A stretch of DNA of 20,821 bases from contig VHZZ01006321.1 in NCBI GenBank assembly GCA_009801015.1, positions 25,019 through 45,839 of the forward strand. Direction: 5' to 3'. Position numbers and translations under genes: made by a program. This document shows positions 1 to 10,071 of this stretch, piece after piece (position 1 is the stretch's first letter; every line of letters begins with the position of its first letter). The stretch is from Silene noctiflora (taxonomy: Eukaryota; Streptophyta; Magnoliopsida; Caryophyllales; Caryophyllaceae). Under the pieces are notes generated by a model. The model was not told the origin of the DNA and did not search any database. It saw nothing but the letters and a program-made list of their open reading frames with translations.

Positions 1-911
1 AACCGTTGTAGGTGTTATTTGGCGTAGTGCTCCCGTTCATCCCGCCAATCCCTGGCCCGGGGTATGCTCATCCCAACCGAAGTTGAGGTATTCAATAATC
101 CTAGAGACAAGTCCTGTAGAACCACCCTAGAGAATCCAATGCAAGTGCAAATGCAGATGTGTGAATTCAACACATAATAATGCAACAAGTAATAATGCAA
201 TAATCATAATATTCATCCCAGACACGAAGATGAGGCATCCTCAATAATTATTATGCCAATAATATGCATACTCAATAATAACACAATCAATGCAACATAT
301 AAAAATACATATTCATAAGCCTCATCAATAATAATGCGCACAGTTGAGTAGATGACCTACCTTGATAGCTATAATCCAATAATACAAGTCAATTAATAAG
401 AAACAACACATTTCAATAAAACCCGTCACCTAATAAAATAATAATAATAAATTACAATTACTATTTATTCCGTCTCATAATTTGAAACTAATTATTAATA
501 AAATGAATTATTAAATAATTACGATTTACGAATTATAAGTATTTTATTAATTCACTACATAAACTAATTACTACAATTTACGTAATTTATTATAATTAAT
601 TCCCGACTCAACCAACGAACACAAACACATACACCCACACACGGTTTAAACCATGCCCCAACCGTCAACCAAGCCACCACCTAACCACCTAAGCCGCCAG
701 CCATCACCACCTTTACCACCACCATCACGTCCACTCTTCTGCCACCACCATTAACCACCACAGACACCACTTGACCCGCCACCACACACGCCCTAAACTC
801 ACGCCCTAACCCGACACTTCCCACACAACTCAACCAACCACCGTCAACTCGGCCACTAGAACCCACATAAACCACCACCATCAACTACCCAACACCACTA
901 GCAACACCACA
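1..911. mobile_element. old LTR-like fragment, partial at window edge
   Basis: No gene is visible. The stretch ends exactly where the TGTAACACC LTR (copy A) begins. It looks like a diverged relative of that LTR: GAGTAG..GACCTACCTTGATAGC near 350-370 resembles GAGTAG..AAACCGTACCTGAATAGC near 1650-1677 in copy A. It holds an imperfect internal duplication, a block starting TCATCCCA and ending TCAATAAT at about 69-100 and again at 212-248. About 400-600 is very AT-rich and about 600-911 is CCA-rich. I infer an older LTR copy next to, or interrupted by, copy A; no terminal sequence of its own is visible. Confidence 0.4.
660..910. repeat. CCA-rich low-complexity tract
   Basis: The plus strand is built mostly of CCA, ACC and CAC triplets with few G residues, giving strong strand asymmetry. 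The minus strand is correspondingly GGT-rich and carries a 67-codon open frame of Val/Gly-rich composition, which I regard as an artefact. It ends at the boundary of copy A. Confidence 0.7.
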
Positions 912-2556
912 TGTAACACCCCCATGCACCAAGGTGCCTTACCAAGACCACCCTAGGCATAGAGGTGCTACCATTTCGGTTACCTGAGACAAGGCATATC
1001 AAATAGACAATCAAGAAACATACTTTATTAAATAGGTAAACTGTTTACAAGTAATAGCCAAAACTGTCTGATAGGAATACAACTGTTTCAAAAAGTCTAA
1101 CAACTAAAACTAACAAAACTCATATCACAGTGGAAGACTCCTCTAAACATCATGTGGTGACTCGACCCAGCTATCCCTCGCGTATCAGCTCATACCTGCT
1201 CAACAACTGCTCACCATCCCCGAATGGATCACCACAGTTTTTAAAACATAAAACGGGGTCAGCTACTGCATACACAAATCAAGATACAAAAGGCACAACA
1301 TTCCATCCACCAATCTCATCACATCTCCATACACCTGACTACACACTAAAGTTTGTAGCCCTGCCAATGGGGGACCGCAGCCATACGCACCAAATCCCCG
1401 CTCATTCATTCCGAGCGTAAACTCATGTTCATTAATGTGCACATCCCCTCCTGTGGCGGGTTCCACAGAGGGCGAATCAAGGGCGTGAAGTCACTCCCGC
1501 AAGTGACTCCACTCAGCCGAGGACGCGCCTCGCGAACCACAGACAACACAATCCATTCACATTATACCACACAAATATCAATATCATCAATATCAACCCC
1601 AAACGCATAATAATCAATCACCGACCACCTTACAAATATGTACACAATAACCGAGTAGGGAAACCGTACCTGAATAGCAAAAACCACAAGCAATCAGAAA
1701 CTCAAAAGTGTTCCTCTACGAAGTCACCTCCTATAAACATATAATCATACCATTACAATCCAATAATAACAACACCCCCAATTACTCCCAAATCTCCCAA
1801 TTAGGGTTTAATCAAACTCAACGAAACAATATAAAAATGGTACACAAATCTTACCCACGGTCAAACCACCATACGGCGAGGTCCTATCACGGTGTCGTAA
1901 CTAGCCTATGGTCACGGTCAAGCCGGGTTACGGTCACGGTCATACAAAGTCAATGTACATCAAAGCTTAAAACGAATATAAAACGATATACTTTGAGACG
2001 GTTTTATAAACCTTACTTTTCTTAAGGCAAGTAAAAAGATGTAAAGCTCCTGTCAAACTCCTTCTTGAATTATCTTTCTTTTAACTGTGAATTGTAAGGA
2101 CATAGTATGTTGCTTTTATAATAGTCTAAGGTAGCAATTAGGAAAGAAATAGAAAAGTATTAAATATTATTATTTTATTATTACTTCATACTAATTTTAC
2201 TATGAGTAGAATTACCATAAGTTTATTATTATTATTATTACTATTATTAATAATATTACCATATTACAAATATTATTATACTACGACATCTATTATTATT
2301 ATTATATTATTAGGATTATTACAACTACTACTATTAGTATTATTATTATAGAAATAGGAAACATAAAGAAATATTAAAAGAATTATAAGTTATTAAATAA
2401 GAAAGAAAATATAATTTATAGAATATATACAAAATATGATTTACAAAATAATTATAGTTCATAAAATAACTCTATAAAACAACTTTGTTTTAAAAATACA
2501 TTTAAAAAATGTCATTGACTAATCGTTGACCATGACTCAAAATACGGGGTATTAAA
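912..2556. mobile_element. LTR of a Ty3/gypsy-like element (copy A), probably solo or isolated
   Basis: The left end is TGTAACACCCC and the right end GGGGTATTAAA, near-inverted complements of each other as expected of LTR termini (the final CA looks mutated to AA). The first 547 bp align along their whole length with 20241-20821 (copy B), including the blocks CACCAAGGTGCCTTACCAAG and CCCCGAATGGATCACCACAG. Length, about 1.65 kb, fits long plant chromovirus (Tekay/Del-type) LTRs, but that clade name is inference. Orientation is uncertain; by analogy with LTRs that end in GGGTGTTACA it may read on the minus strand. The five bases outside each end (CCACA and GTGGA) do not match, so there is no target duplication and the flanks were probably rearranged. 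Confidence 0.6.
2160..2356. repeat. ATT-rich imperfect microsatellite
   Basis: Repeated TTA/ATT triplets with interruptions, inside LTR copy A. The surrounding 2040-2510 stretch is AT-rich and contains no coding signal. Confidence 0.75.
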
Positions 2557-2577
2557 GTGGATAAAAGAATAAGATTG

Positions 2578-3094
2578 AGAAGCGAGACAATGATTTGAGA
2601 TGGATCGGGTGTTTAGAAGATGTCCCCGTCAAAGTTGGTAAGTTTTTCATACCAGTTGAATACCTTATTCTTGACATGGCCGAGGACTCTCAAATCCCAA
2701 TTATTTTGGGTAGATCATTTTTTAACACCGCGGGCGCGGTAATTGATGTGAAAAATGGAAAATTGACCTTAGAAGTGGGCAATGATAAGGTAACCTTTAG
2801 CAAGAACAATACCATTAGGAGCCCTATGTTGCAAGAGTTTTATTATTTACTTAACACTATGAATTCTTCTATTGCTTCTTCTATGTCTCGATCCTTACTG
2901 ACGGATCCGAAGAAGGTAGATGTTACTATCGATTGTCTTGCAGGTGAGGATGCTAAGAGAACTAGTGCTAAGAATGATAGGAGGGGATATTCTTGGAAAA
3001 GTTTGAAGTAGATGAAGAATGTGAAAGATGCTATGAAAGGGAGCTTGGAAGGTGGTGAGCTATATGACAAAGGATGATTCACAACTTTACTCAA
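2578..3094 (+). pseudogene. Athila-like gag-protease fragment (C-terminal half of retropepsin)
   Basis: An open frame at 2595-3011 (138 codons) encodes the segment after the retropepsin active site: VPVKVGKFFIPVEYLILDM, then AEDSQIPIILGRSFFNTAGA, then a VIDVKNGKLTLEVGND strand. The same segment occurs on the opposite strand at 18842-18950 (VPVRVGKYFIPVDFIVMDM, AEDSQVPIILG), so both derive from one family of Ty3/gypsy Athila-like elements. The active-site DLG and all of gag are missing because the fragment begins about 20 bp to the right of the LTR copy A end. There is no reverse transcriptase behind it: the frame stops at 3009-3011 and the next codons soon meet further stops. It is a broken relic with no expected host function. 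Confidence 0.72.
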
Positions 3095-3577
3095 TTCTCT
3101 TTAATTAGTTTTACATTTTAGTTTTTTTTGTTTCATATCAAAATACAACTGAGTAAAATATTAAATATTAATAAAATATCGATTTAAAATATATAAATAA
3201 TACCCTACAAAATAAAAACTTTATATATACCACATACAGCAATTTGGAGCAAACTATAATAATGAGAAATAAAACATGAAAATGTCCAAGTATGGAACCC
3301 CAGCCCAACCAAAATTTACCATATTATAGCTCTTAGAGACCAAGAGACCAAAACACACTAAAATTTTTGTTTTTGTTTTTTTTTTTATAACAATGAAAGA
3401 GAAATAAACCTCTTTAAGGGGTGCAATGGGTGTAGTTGCATCCCCCAGAATATCTAAATTTTAGTGCAGAAGTAGTTCATATCAATTTAAGTGGTTTAGC
3501 GGTAGAGTGTAATTGCTAAGATTTGGACGACCTCATTTAGGCATTTTAAGTTTTGCATTTTGTACTTAAGTACGTGT
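3095..3577. other. anonymous AT-rich spacer with T-rich run
   Basis: No gene seen. A T-rich run, about 3363-3387, would read as a poly(A) tail on the minus strand and could be the 3' end of the LINE to its right. The element's own sequence is only recognisable from about 3900 upward, and no matching target duplication was found near 9020-9300, so this remains a guess. Confidence 0.4.
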
Positions 3578-3681
3578 AAGACGGTCTCATATTATAAGAC
3601 AGTGAGTCTATTTATAAGCAAATTAACGATAAATGGACATATTTTAAAGAAAATGACAGTCTCACGATATGAGACCGTCTT
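3578..3681. mobile_element. small MITE with AAGACGGTCTCA terminal inverted repeats
   Basis: The left end AAGACGGTCTCATAT is followed by TATAAGACAGTG. The right end, read in reverse complement, is AAGACGGTCTCATAT followed by CGTGAGACTGTC. The two inverted repeats match over about 27 bp with few differences and enclose about 50 bp of AT-rich, non-coding DNA. There is no transposase. Similar GTAAGACGGTCTCA ends are, from memory, common in Caryophyllales genomes. The target-site duplication could not be fixed. Confidence 0.68.
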
Positions 3682-3902
3682 CTTTTAGAACTTGTCTAAG
3701 TATATTTATATTTGGCCTAAACTTAATGACTCGAGGTGCATTTAAATTCCGCACCCCTATCATCTGATTCTTAGATACGCCAGTGCTCAAGTCTTTACAT
3801 GACTAATGGACAAAAATCTATGTAAGGATAAGCGACGTCGCAGCCTGTGAATAGTATAGAGAGATCGAATCGGCGGAGGAGTTATCGATTGCAGTAACTT
3901 AG
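3682..3902. other. short anonymous spacer
   Basis: No coding or RNA feature recognised. It may include the 3' untranslated part of the minus-strand LINE that is recognisable from about 3903. Confidence 0.3.
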
Positions 3903-6900
3903 CTAGCCTGCCATTCTTGATCCAAAATACTGCGTTCCTGATTGCCTGTTGATCCGCTGCCTCCATAGCTTGTAGTAAAGCAGTAGCCCAGGCCAGTAGC
4001 GAACATCCAGACCTGATACGACAACAACGTAAAGAATCTCTAGAGGATTAAGGCAAGCACCTTGAAAAATTATGTGGTTTCTATGTCTCCAAATTCCTTC
4101 AATGGTCAAAATAAAGTAAAGGAGCCTCTCATAAGGTGGTTTATCAAGTCTTGAAAGGTATCAAAGCATGTATGTTAACCATTGCAGAAAAGGAATCGAG
4201 GGATTGGAATGTAACTTCAATCCAAGCATGCCCGCATTCCAGATATGTTTAGTTATGGTACAGCTTCTGAAAATATGCTCTGCCGATTCTGGTTCTTTAT
4301 GGCAAAATGAACATGAGTAGGAGGGAATAAGTCGACGCCGATGAAGAACAGCTACAGTAGGTAAAATATTGTGGGCTAGCTTCCACAAAAGAAGGGCAAG
4401 TTTTGGGGAAATGGGAAGATTCCATAGAAGCTTCCACTGAAAAGAGCTCTGTACTCTGCGATTTTGTGATGCCTGATTATATTTTTGCAACATTTCATAA
4501 CCAATCTTGATAGAATAGCGACCATCAAAAGTGTACTGCCAATAAATAAAGTCATCTTCAGAGCGGAAGAGTCCTCAAAATATTTATAAATAGCAGAAGA
4601 ATTCAATGAGTTATCCTCCGATAACAAATCTCCAAAGGAGAAAACCGTATCCAACTGGTGCGGATGCACTTCTGGGTGAATGCCATTAACCCAATTATCC
4701 TAGGATAAATTTAGCAATAAACCATTTCCTAATTTCCAGGCCACCCCATCAGCTGAAGTTGAGCGGCCCTACAGATACCACTGGTGAAGTTTGACTTGAA
4801 TGCCGGAATTGGAAGATCCGATTTGTATCAGGCTTTAAGTATCCGAGACATTAGCAAGTTAGGATGGTGGTGCAGCCGCCAATATTGCTTTAACAAAGCG
4901 GCTTGGTTGAGAATAGGTAAGCTTTTGATATCAAGTCCACCTTCAGATTTCGGCAACTGAATGATTTCTTTAGGTAGCCAATGAGTTGATTTGTGATCCT
5001 TGACTTTACTCCACCAAAATTTAAAAATAAGAGCCTCGATTTTGGAGCAGATACTTATCGGAACCACCACTATGGATATGACATGATTGATTGAGGCCAA
5101 AAGAATGCTTTTAATTAACACAAGTTTAGCCGGTTGGCTAAAGTGCAATGTGGACCAAGAGGATGTCTTCGTCGCTATACGATCAACTAAGTAACTGAAT
5201 TCCGGAGTTTTCTTTACCGTAAGATCAACCGGGGCGCCAAGGTATAAGTCCAACGAGGTTCCAGGTGACATACAAAGGATGGCCTCAATATGCGATTTGA
5301 AATCCGTCGGAGAGTTCGGAAGCTTGCTAAAAGCTTGAGAATGTTTTCTTTAAGAGTCTCGCAAGAGGAAGGCGTCACTCTAAAGCAGATTAGGGAATCA
5401 TCAGCATAAAATAGATGAGAAATAGGGGAGCGTATCTTGAAATTTTAATACCTTGAAGTTGTCGTTGCCTTTCAGCCTTAGAAGGAGCTGAGAAAGAACC
5501 TCCATACAAAGTATAAACAAATAAGGAGAGAGGATCTCCTTAACGAATTCCGCAGGTTGGATTGATTGAACGGGTTGGTTCACCATTAACCAGAATATTA
5601 TAACTCACTGTAGATATACATTCCCAAATAAGTCGCTGCCAAAGGCTAGGAAAGCATAACTTCTTCAGGAGAGCCATCAGCCCATCACGAAGTGCCATGA
5701 AACTTGGTCAAAGGCCTTATTCATGTCTTAATTTAAAAGTGGCGTAACAAGTAGATCTGCGTAGTTTTATTCAGAAAATGAAGAATCTCATGAGCTAGCA
5801 GGCAACTGTCAGAAATTTGGCGCCCCGGAATAAAAGCTTGCTGCGAGTCAGAAACAATAGACTGAATAACCTTCTTGAGCCTGTTAGCTAAACATTTGGA
5901 TGCAATGCGGTAGACGACATTGCAAAGACTAATAGGCCGAACTGAGAAACAATCTCAGGGTGGACGACCTTCGGAATAAGGACAATATTAGTCTTGTTCC
6001 ATTCCTTCAACAGATGTCCAGTGTCAAGAAAACGAAGGATAGCCGAGGTAACATCCAAACCAATATGATCCCAAAAGGCTTGATGGAATTTAGGAGTAAT
6101 TCCATCAGGACCCGGAGATTTAAAACCATCCATAGCAAAAACACCCGACTTGATATCATGGTCCGTGAATGGAGCCCATTAGGGAATGAAGGTCCATGTC
6201 AGTCAGCGAAGGAAGGTCCAGAGTATCGAGAAAGTCATCAACTGGTACATTAGATGAATGCTTAGGGTGAAAAAGAATGCTTAGGGTGAAAAAGATTGTC
6301 AAAAAAAAGATACTATATGATCCGAAATCTCCTTTCTGGAATGGAGCCATTGGTCCTCAGAGTCTTTTAGAGCTAGAATATGTTGCCGTGAAGATCTTGT
6401 CCTTGCTTAATAAATAGGTATTTTGAAGGGAGACCATCTTGCGATGTAGCTTGAACCTTAGCACGCTGAAGCCAATATTGATGCTGAATGTGAACCCTAT
6501 CTAACGCTTGCTTTCGGACAGACAAAAGGATGCAGCTGCAGTATTAGAATCAATATCAGAAGCAACAAGTATCAAGTCGACGTGAATTTCATTCCAATTA
6601 ATAACCCAAACTCTTTGGTGGCGAATAGCCGATTCCATAATTGAGTATCGTGTTTTTGCAAGCTTCCTTGAAAGGACAAACATAGAAGAACCATAAACTG
6701 GAAGAGACCAATTATGCGAACAAGATCCAATACATCCGGGTGTTGTAAGCACCAATTGTCGATTCTATACGGTTTCTTGGCTTTATGTTCCTCCATAAGA
6801 TGAAGAATAATTGGGTCATGATCAGAAACCAAAATAGGTAGGTGAAGTACAAAAGCATCCGGAAACTTTTTCATCCACAAGGGAGAAGCATATGCACGTA

Positions 6901-7453
6901 GTCAAGCCTTTCAAGGACTAAATGATCTTGGTATTCCACAAGATCATTCAACATTCTCCAGTCAATAATATCATCACGACCTCGAATTTCATGGGAGCCT
7001 CCCAATTTGTCCACAAAAAACTCAACTTGATTAAAATCATCAATAAATACCAGAGGGTCATACCTCATCCGCAAATCCAAGAGTTGATTCCACAAAAGAG
7101 GCCGAGAAGACACTCGAGGTTCACCATAAACAAACGCAAAATACACGTCATTATCCGTTAGTTTACATTCGATTTTACATAATATATAATGATTAGCAAA
7201 TAACAACGGGACAAGATTAACATTTACATCCCATCTAAGAAGTAACCCCCCACTAAGACCTACATAGTCAACACCACAAAACGAGGGAAGATCCAGGGAG
7301 CTAGTTTTATCCACCGCCGCCTGGAGGCTACACTTAGTTTCCTGCAAAAACAAAACCGAAATGCCAAACTTGGCGAAGCCTCCAGGCAAGAAAGGGAACG
7401 ACAGGAGCGCCTGGATCTCCTAAACGCCTGCAGTTCCAGCAAAATGTCTTCAT
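3903..7453 (-). pseudogene. LINE ORF2 relic: endonuclease, reverse transcriptase, zf-RVT
   Basis: The likely start ATG is at 7451-7453, giving MKTFCWNCRRLG, the usual opening of plant L1 ORF2. The endonuclease follows: LFLQETK, GGLLLRWD, VYGEP, and FIDDFN where the family has GDFN (about 6871-7389), then SDHDP at about 6812-6826. Reverse transcriptase shows SPGPDG (about 6100-6133), LSPYLFILCMEVLS (about 5500-5540), the catalytic ADD at 5397-5405 (context FYADDSLI) and YLGAP plus the thumb region FWW..HWLPK..GGLDIKSL (4828-5271). The zf-RVT motif CSFCHKEPESAEHIFRSC lies near 4270-4330, then IWRHRNHIIF near 4070-4100. These pieces fall in different frames, so at least five frameshifts or stops interrupt about 1180 codons. 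The ADD motif survives although its frame is broken on both sides. Confidence 0.82.
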
Positions 7454-7485
7454 GGCGACCTTGGTGGTGATTGAAGGCTCACCAC

Positions 7486-9020
7486 CTACCCATCAGACAA
7501 AGAGCAAAAGCTACGATCGTGGACAAACGGAATAGAAGTAAGCAGAAAACCATAAGCGGTTAACAAATCATCACGAGAAAAATAAGAAGAAAGATATCGC
7601 TTGGCTGGAGGACCAAGTGAATAATCATCGACATAGCTCAAACCATCGGAGCAACTCCGCTTCCGTTTGTGAGACCAAAAGGAGGAAAGATAATCATGAT
7701 CAGAAAATAACTCAGGGGGTCTCGGGTTAGAAAACCAAGGCGCTGGAGAGGGGTTATAAGCATATTCCATTATAGGCGATAAACTGAACTGCTTTGTAAT
7801 ATGGTCAGTGGCTGCAAGAGTTGGAATAGTACTAGAGCAGTGCACGCAAGAACTACCATCAGGAATCACCTGCTTACTGGCCAAGTTGGTCCGACTAGGA
7901 CTTGAGGCTTGAGAGTCCGAAGTTGAATCAGAAGAGGGAGTGACCATGGCATCCTGAAGGTAATGGGCTTTGCTTTGACAATAGGCGTGCAAGGAAAAAG
8001 GTTGCTCCAACTTCCTTTTCCGTTGACTGATAGGCGTGAACTCTCTCCGCGGGATTTACAGCCATTATCACGCTTGAGCTGTCCCGGTTGATGTCGTCTT
8101 TACTGACACTTGAACTGGAAGAAAAGGAGAACATGGGAGAAGAGTTGTCACAGGCCTCACGCACAGGAGACTCCAAAACAGTGGTGTCAACCTTGGTATT
8201 GAGGTATTTATATTTCGAAGGGAGATCAATAATACTTGGAGAGTAGAACCGGACCGATGATGGACCATGAAGAATTGAGTAATGAGTAGTTCTTGGTTGA
8301 CAATTCCGCAAGACGAGACCCTATACCCGCATTACCTTGGCTCTTAGATATCGGACAGAAAGTGATTCTATGCCCCACATGTCCGCATTTTTTGCAAAAC
8401 CGAAACACACCTTCGTAGGCGAAGGTTATCTACTGATGTTGCCGCTCGTCTAACGCTAAAAAACAACCTGGGATAAGTGGCTTAGATAGATCAACCCAAA
8501 TACAAACCCTAACAAAATTTCTCGGGAGGGAAGGAGCCTGGGCAAACTTCCTCTTCCAATACAGGACCTACATGTTCTAACAAATGTGCAGCAATGAAGA
8601 GTGCATAAACTGGAGAGGGAGGTTAGAAATTCTAATCCAAATTGGAGCTAGGTAGAAGTTAATATGATCAGGAATCGCTGTCGCTGAAATTCTCCTTAGC
8701 ACCATGAGACTGCCCTCGAAATTAATAGTGTGAAGGTTCTCCAAATATTTAATATCTTCAGAATTGGAAACTCGAAAAGGAAAAAGGGGTGCAAATTATG
8801 AAGGAAGACTTCACCTTTTAAAGACCAACACTTGTGAATTAGTTGCAAAATTCGATCCGGAGTCAGAACTCTCTGACTAAGAACCGACCCAACAAAGCCA
8901 TCTCAAAGTTAACCCCCATCAAACTTTCATCCTGAGATAAGTGGAGCTCAATACGGGCTCCCGCACGTTGAATACAACTACTTGAGGATGATGACCATGA
9001 ACCATTGGTAATGGTGATTA
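7486..9020 (-). pseudogene. LINE ORF1 relic: DUF4283-like region plus CCHC zinc knuckle
   Basis: Translating the minus strand gives RIELHLSQDESLMG and MALLGRFL (near 8880-8960), then after a frame change RVLTPDRILQLIHKCWSLKG (near 8820-8880), then PDHINFYLAPIWIRISNLPL (near 8620-8680). Next come VCIWVDLSKPLIPGCF (near 8450-8510) and the knuckle CKKCGHVGHRITFC at 8355-8396 (C-x2-C-x4-H-x4-C). This order is that of the RNA-binding ORF1 protein of plant L1 elements. The remainder to 7486 (one open stretch, 7486-8010) is Ser/Pro-rich with a basic HKRKRSCSD patch. Frameshifts near 8870, a stop near 8430 and another frame change near 8000-8230 show it is inactive. The start codon is not certain. 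Confidence 0.75.
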
Positions 9021-9149
9021 TAAGAAGATTAGACAATATAAATATAGATTAAAGGTAATTTAGAAGGAGAAGGATTGATTTTGAGGGAATTTAAAGTCTA
9101 ATCTACATCACTTAATGATATATATCTCCTGTAATTAGAGGTTCAGCAA

Positions 9150-9290
9150 GTCTCCCTTGTGACTGACGGGTCAAGTACTACCCATGTGGGTAGATAAAAC
9201 AAAACATATTGCTACTCCCTATGCACTCTACTTTTGTCTTATCTACCCACATGGGTAGTACTTGACCCGTCGCAAGCTTGTGACGAGAGG
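9150..9290. mobile_element. foldback MITE with near-perfect 40-bp inverted arms
   Basis: The arm at 9165-9204 (starts GACGGGTCAAGTACTACCCA) is the reverse complement of 9232-9271 at 39 of 40 positions; the loop is 27 bp. Weaker inverted similarity continues outward (CTTGTGACT on the left, GTCACAAG in reverse complement on the right). There is no coding capacity. The near identity of the arms suggests recent insertion. Transcribed in either direction it would form a long hairpin. Confidence 0.8.
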
Positions 9291-9320
9291 TTAGGGCCCC
9301 CACAGGTTAGGGCCCCCACA
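9289..9320. repeat. 16-bp tandem duplication
   Basis: GGTTAGGGCCCCCACA occurs twice in perfect tandem, directly beside the foldback MITE. The following GC-rich stretch to about 9390 may be a DNA-transposon end, but I cannot name it. 9321-9478 otherwise shows nothing recognisable. Confidence 0.8.
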
Positions 9321-9478
9321 AATCCGGGGCCCTGTACGTCCGGACAGCTCGCACAGGCCCAATGCTGGCTCTGATTTCCGCCAAACTTCCTACCAAAAGT
9401 CAGTTACAGCTAAAGAAAAAACTTATTTTTGTATGATTTTTTTATGAATAGGGAATATCTTCAAAACATTGTGAGTTT

Positions 9479-9589
9479 GTGACTCTTGTTATATGCCTAA
9501 ATTAATTGGGATTATATCTCCCACAAAATTACACTTAGAAGACCATATGGCTATATCATTAGTCGTGACTCTTGTTATATGCCTAAATT
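9479..9589. repeat. 25-bp direct repeats separated by 61 bp
   Basis: A 25-bp block beginning GTGACTCTTGTTATATGCC is perfect at 9479-9503 and 9565-9589. The 86-bp period could be a local duplication or a very small insertion flanked by long target duplications. An open frame across it (9493-9717, plus strand) has no recognisable domain and I do not call it a gene. Confidence 0.75.
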
Positions 9590-9642
9590 TTACACTAACA
9601 ACATACTTAGGTGTTAGATCAATTTATGGAGAGTTATCTAGC

Positions 9643-9970
9643 TTTCCAATGATACAAGACCCATTCTTTATTTCCAATGGAGCCAAAGACTCATTACTCT
9701 TTGGTTTTGGATTATGATGAAATAAATTAATAAGGTTCACTAAAGTGGTCGCGCTTCTTTCTCTTCTGAAGTAGCGGTCCTTTGATAAAGTTCTCAACGC
9801 AATTTTCATTTTGAGTAATTCGGAAACCGCCTCTTTGTGTTGCTAACACAAGGATAAAGTTGCACACATCCGACCCCCCTTACCCGCGCACTTTGCGGGT
9901 ATCATTAGGGTATCATTAAGGCACTGGGGTGTGAATGTGTGATGTTGTTGTTTCCAATGATACAAGACCC
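9643..9970 (+). mobile_element. SINE-like retroposon with perfect 20-bp target duplications
   Basis: The direct repeat TTTCCAATGATACAAGACCC is identical at 9643-9662 and 9951-9970 and encloses 288 bp. The 3' part resembles tRNA-derived Au-type plant SINEs: TCGGAAACCGCCTC near 9819-9832, an AACACAAGG..AAAGTTGCACAC block, CATCCGACCCCCCTTACCC, a CGC..GCGGG stem, GCACTGGGG and a GTTGTTG tail just before the second repeat. A degenerate B-box-like TTTTGAGTAATTC lies near 9809-9821. The first roughly 70 bp (9663-9730) look unlike a SINE head and may be a transduced or chimeric 5' part. No protein is encoded. Family assignment is from memory. Confidence 0.72.
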
Positions 9971-10032
9971 TGAGAATGAGTGGTATTTAAAACTCAGCAG
10001 GATAGTGAGCTTATAAGTGGCATTTTAGAAAG

Positions 10033-10052
10033 AAAAAAAAAAAAAAAAAAAA
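10033..10052. repeat. A20 homopolymer
   Basis: Twenty consecutive A residues on the plus strand, to the right of the SINE and downstream of the presumed 3' end of the Ppx/GppA gene. It could be the tail of an unrecognised retroposon. 9971-10420 has no other recognisable feature apart from a candidate polyadenylation signal. Confidence 0.85.
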
Positions 10053-10065
10053 GGACTAAACAAGT

Positions 10066-10071
10066 TTTATT
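10066..10071 (-). terminator. candidate polyadenylation signal AATAAA of the Ppx/GppA gene
   Basis: AATAAA on the minus strand about 350 bp beyond the proposed stop codon (10421-10423). The spacing is plausible for a plant 3' untranslated region, but plant signals are weak and no transcript evidence is available. Confidence 0.3.

Larger units (their letters stand above)
3850..9020 (-). mobile_element. degenerate L1-type LINE (non-LTR retrotransposon)
   Basis: Reading from right to left, the minus strand carries the order of a plant L1 element: an ORF1 with a DUF4283-like region and CCHC zinc knuckle, then an ORF2 with apurinic endonuclease, reverse transcriptase and zf-RVT zinc-binding region. 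Domain order and spacing are intact over about 5.2 kb, so it was inserted nearly full length. Every domain is split by frameshifts or stops, so it cannot be autonomous now. A recognisable RNase H domain after zf-RVT is lacking. Exact ends and target duplication were not found; a poly(T) run at 3363-3387 is the only tail candidate. Confidence 0.82.

Noticed and set aside
681..884. Open frame of 67 codons on the minus strand in the CCA-rich tract
   Set aside because: Low-complexity Val/Gly product of a repetitive sequence, with no domain.
7928..8311. Separate small genes in the LINE ORF1 region
   Set aside because: Overlapping minus-strand frames here are pieces of the frameshifted ORF1; none has an independent domain.
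9493..9717. Plus-strand 74-codon open frame near the SINE
   Set aside because: It spans a direct repeat, the first target duplication and the SINE head and has no known domain.
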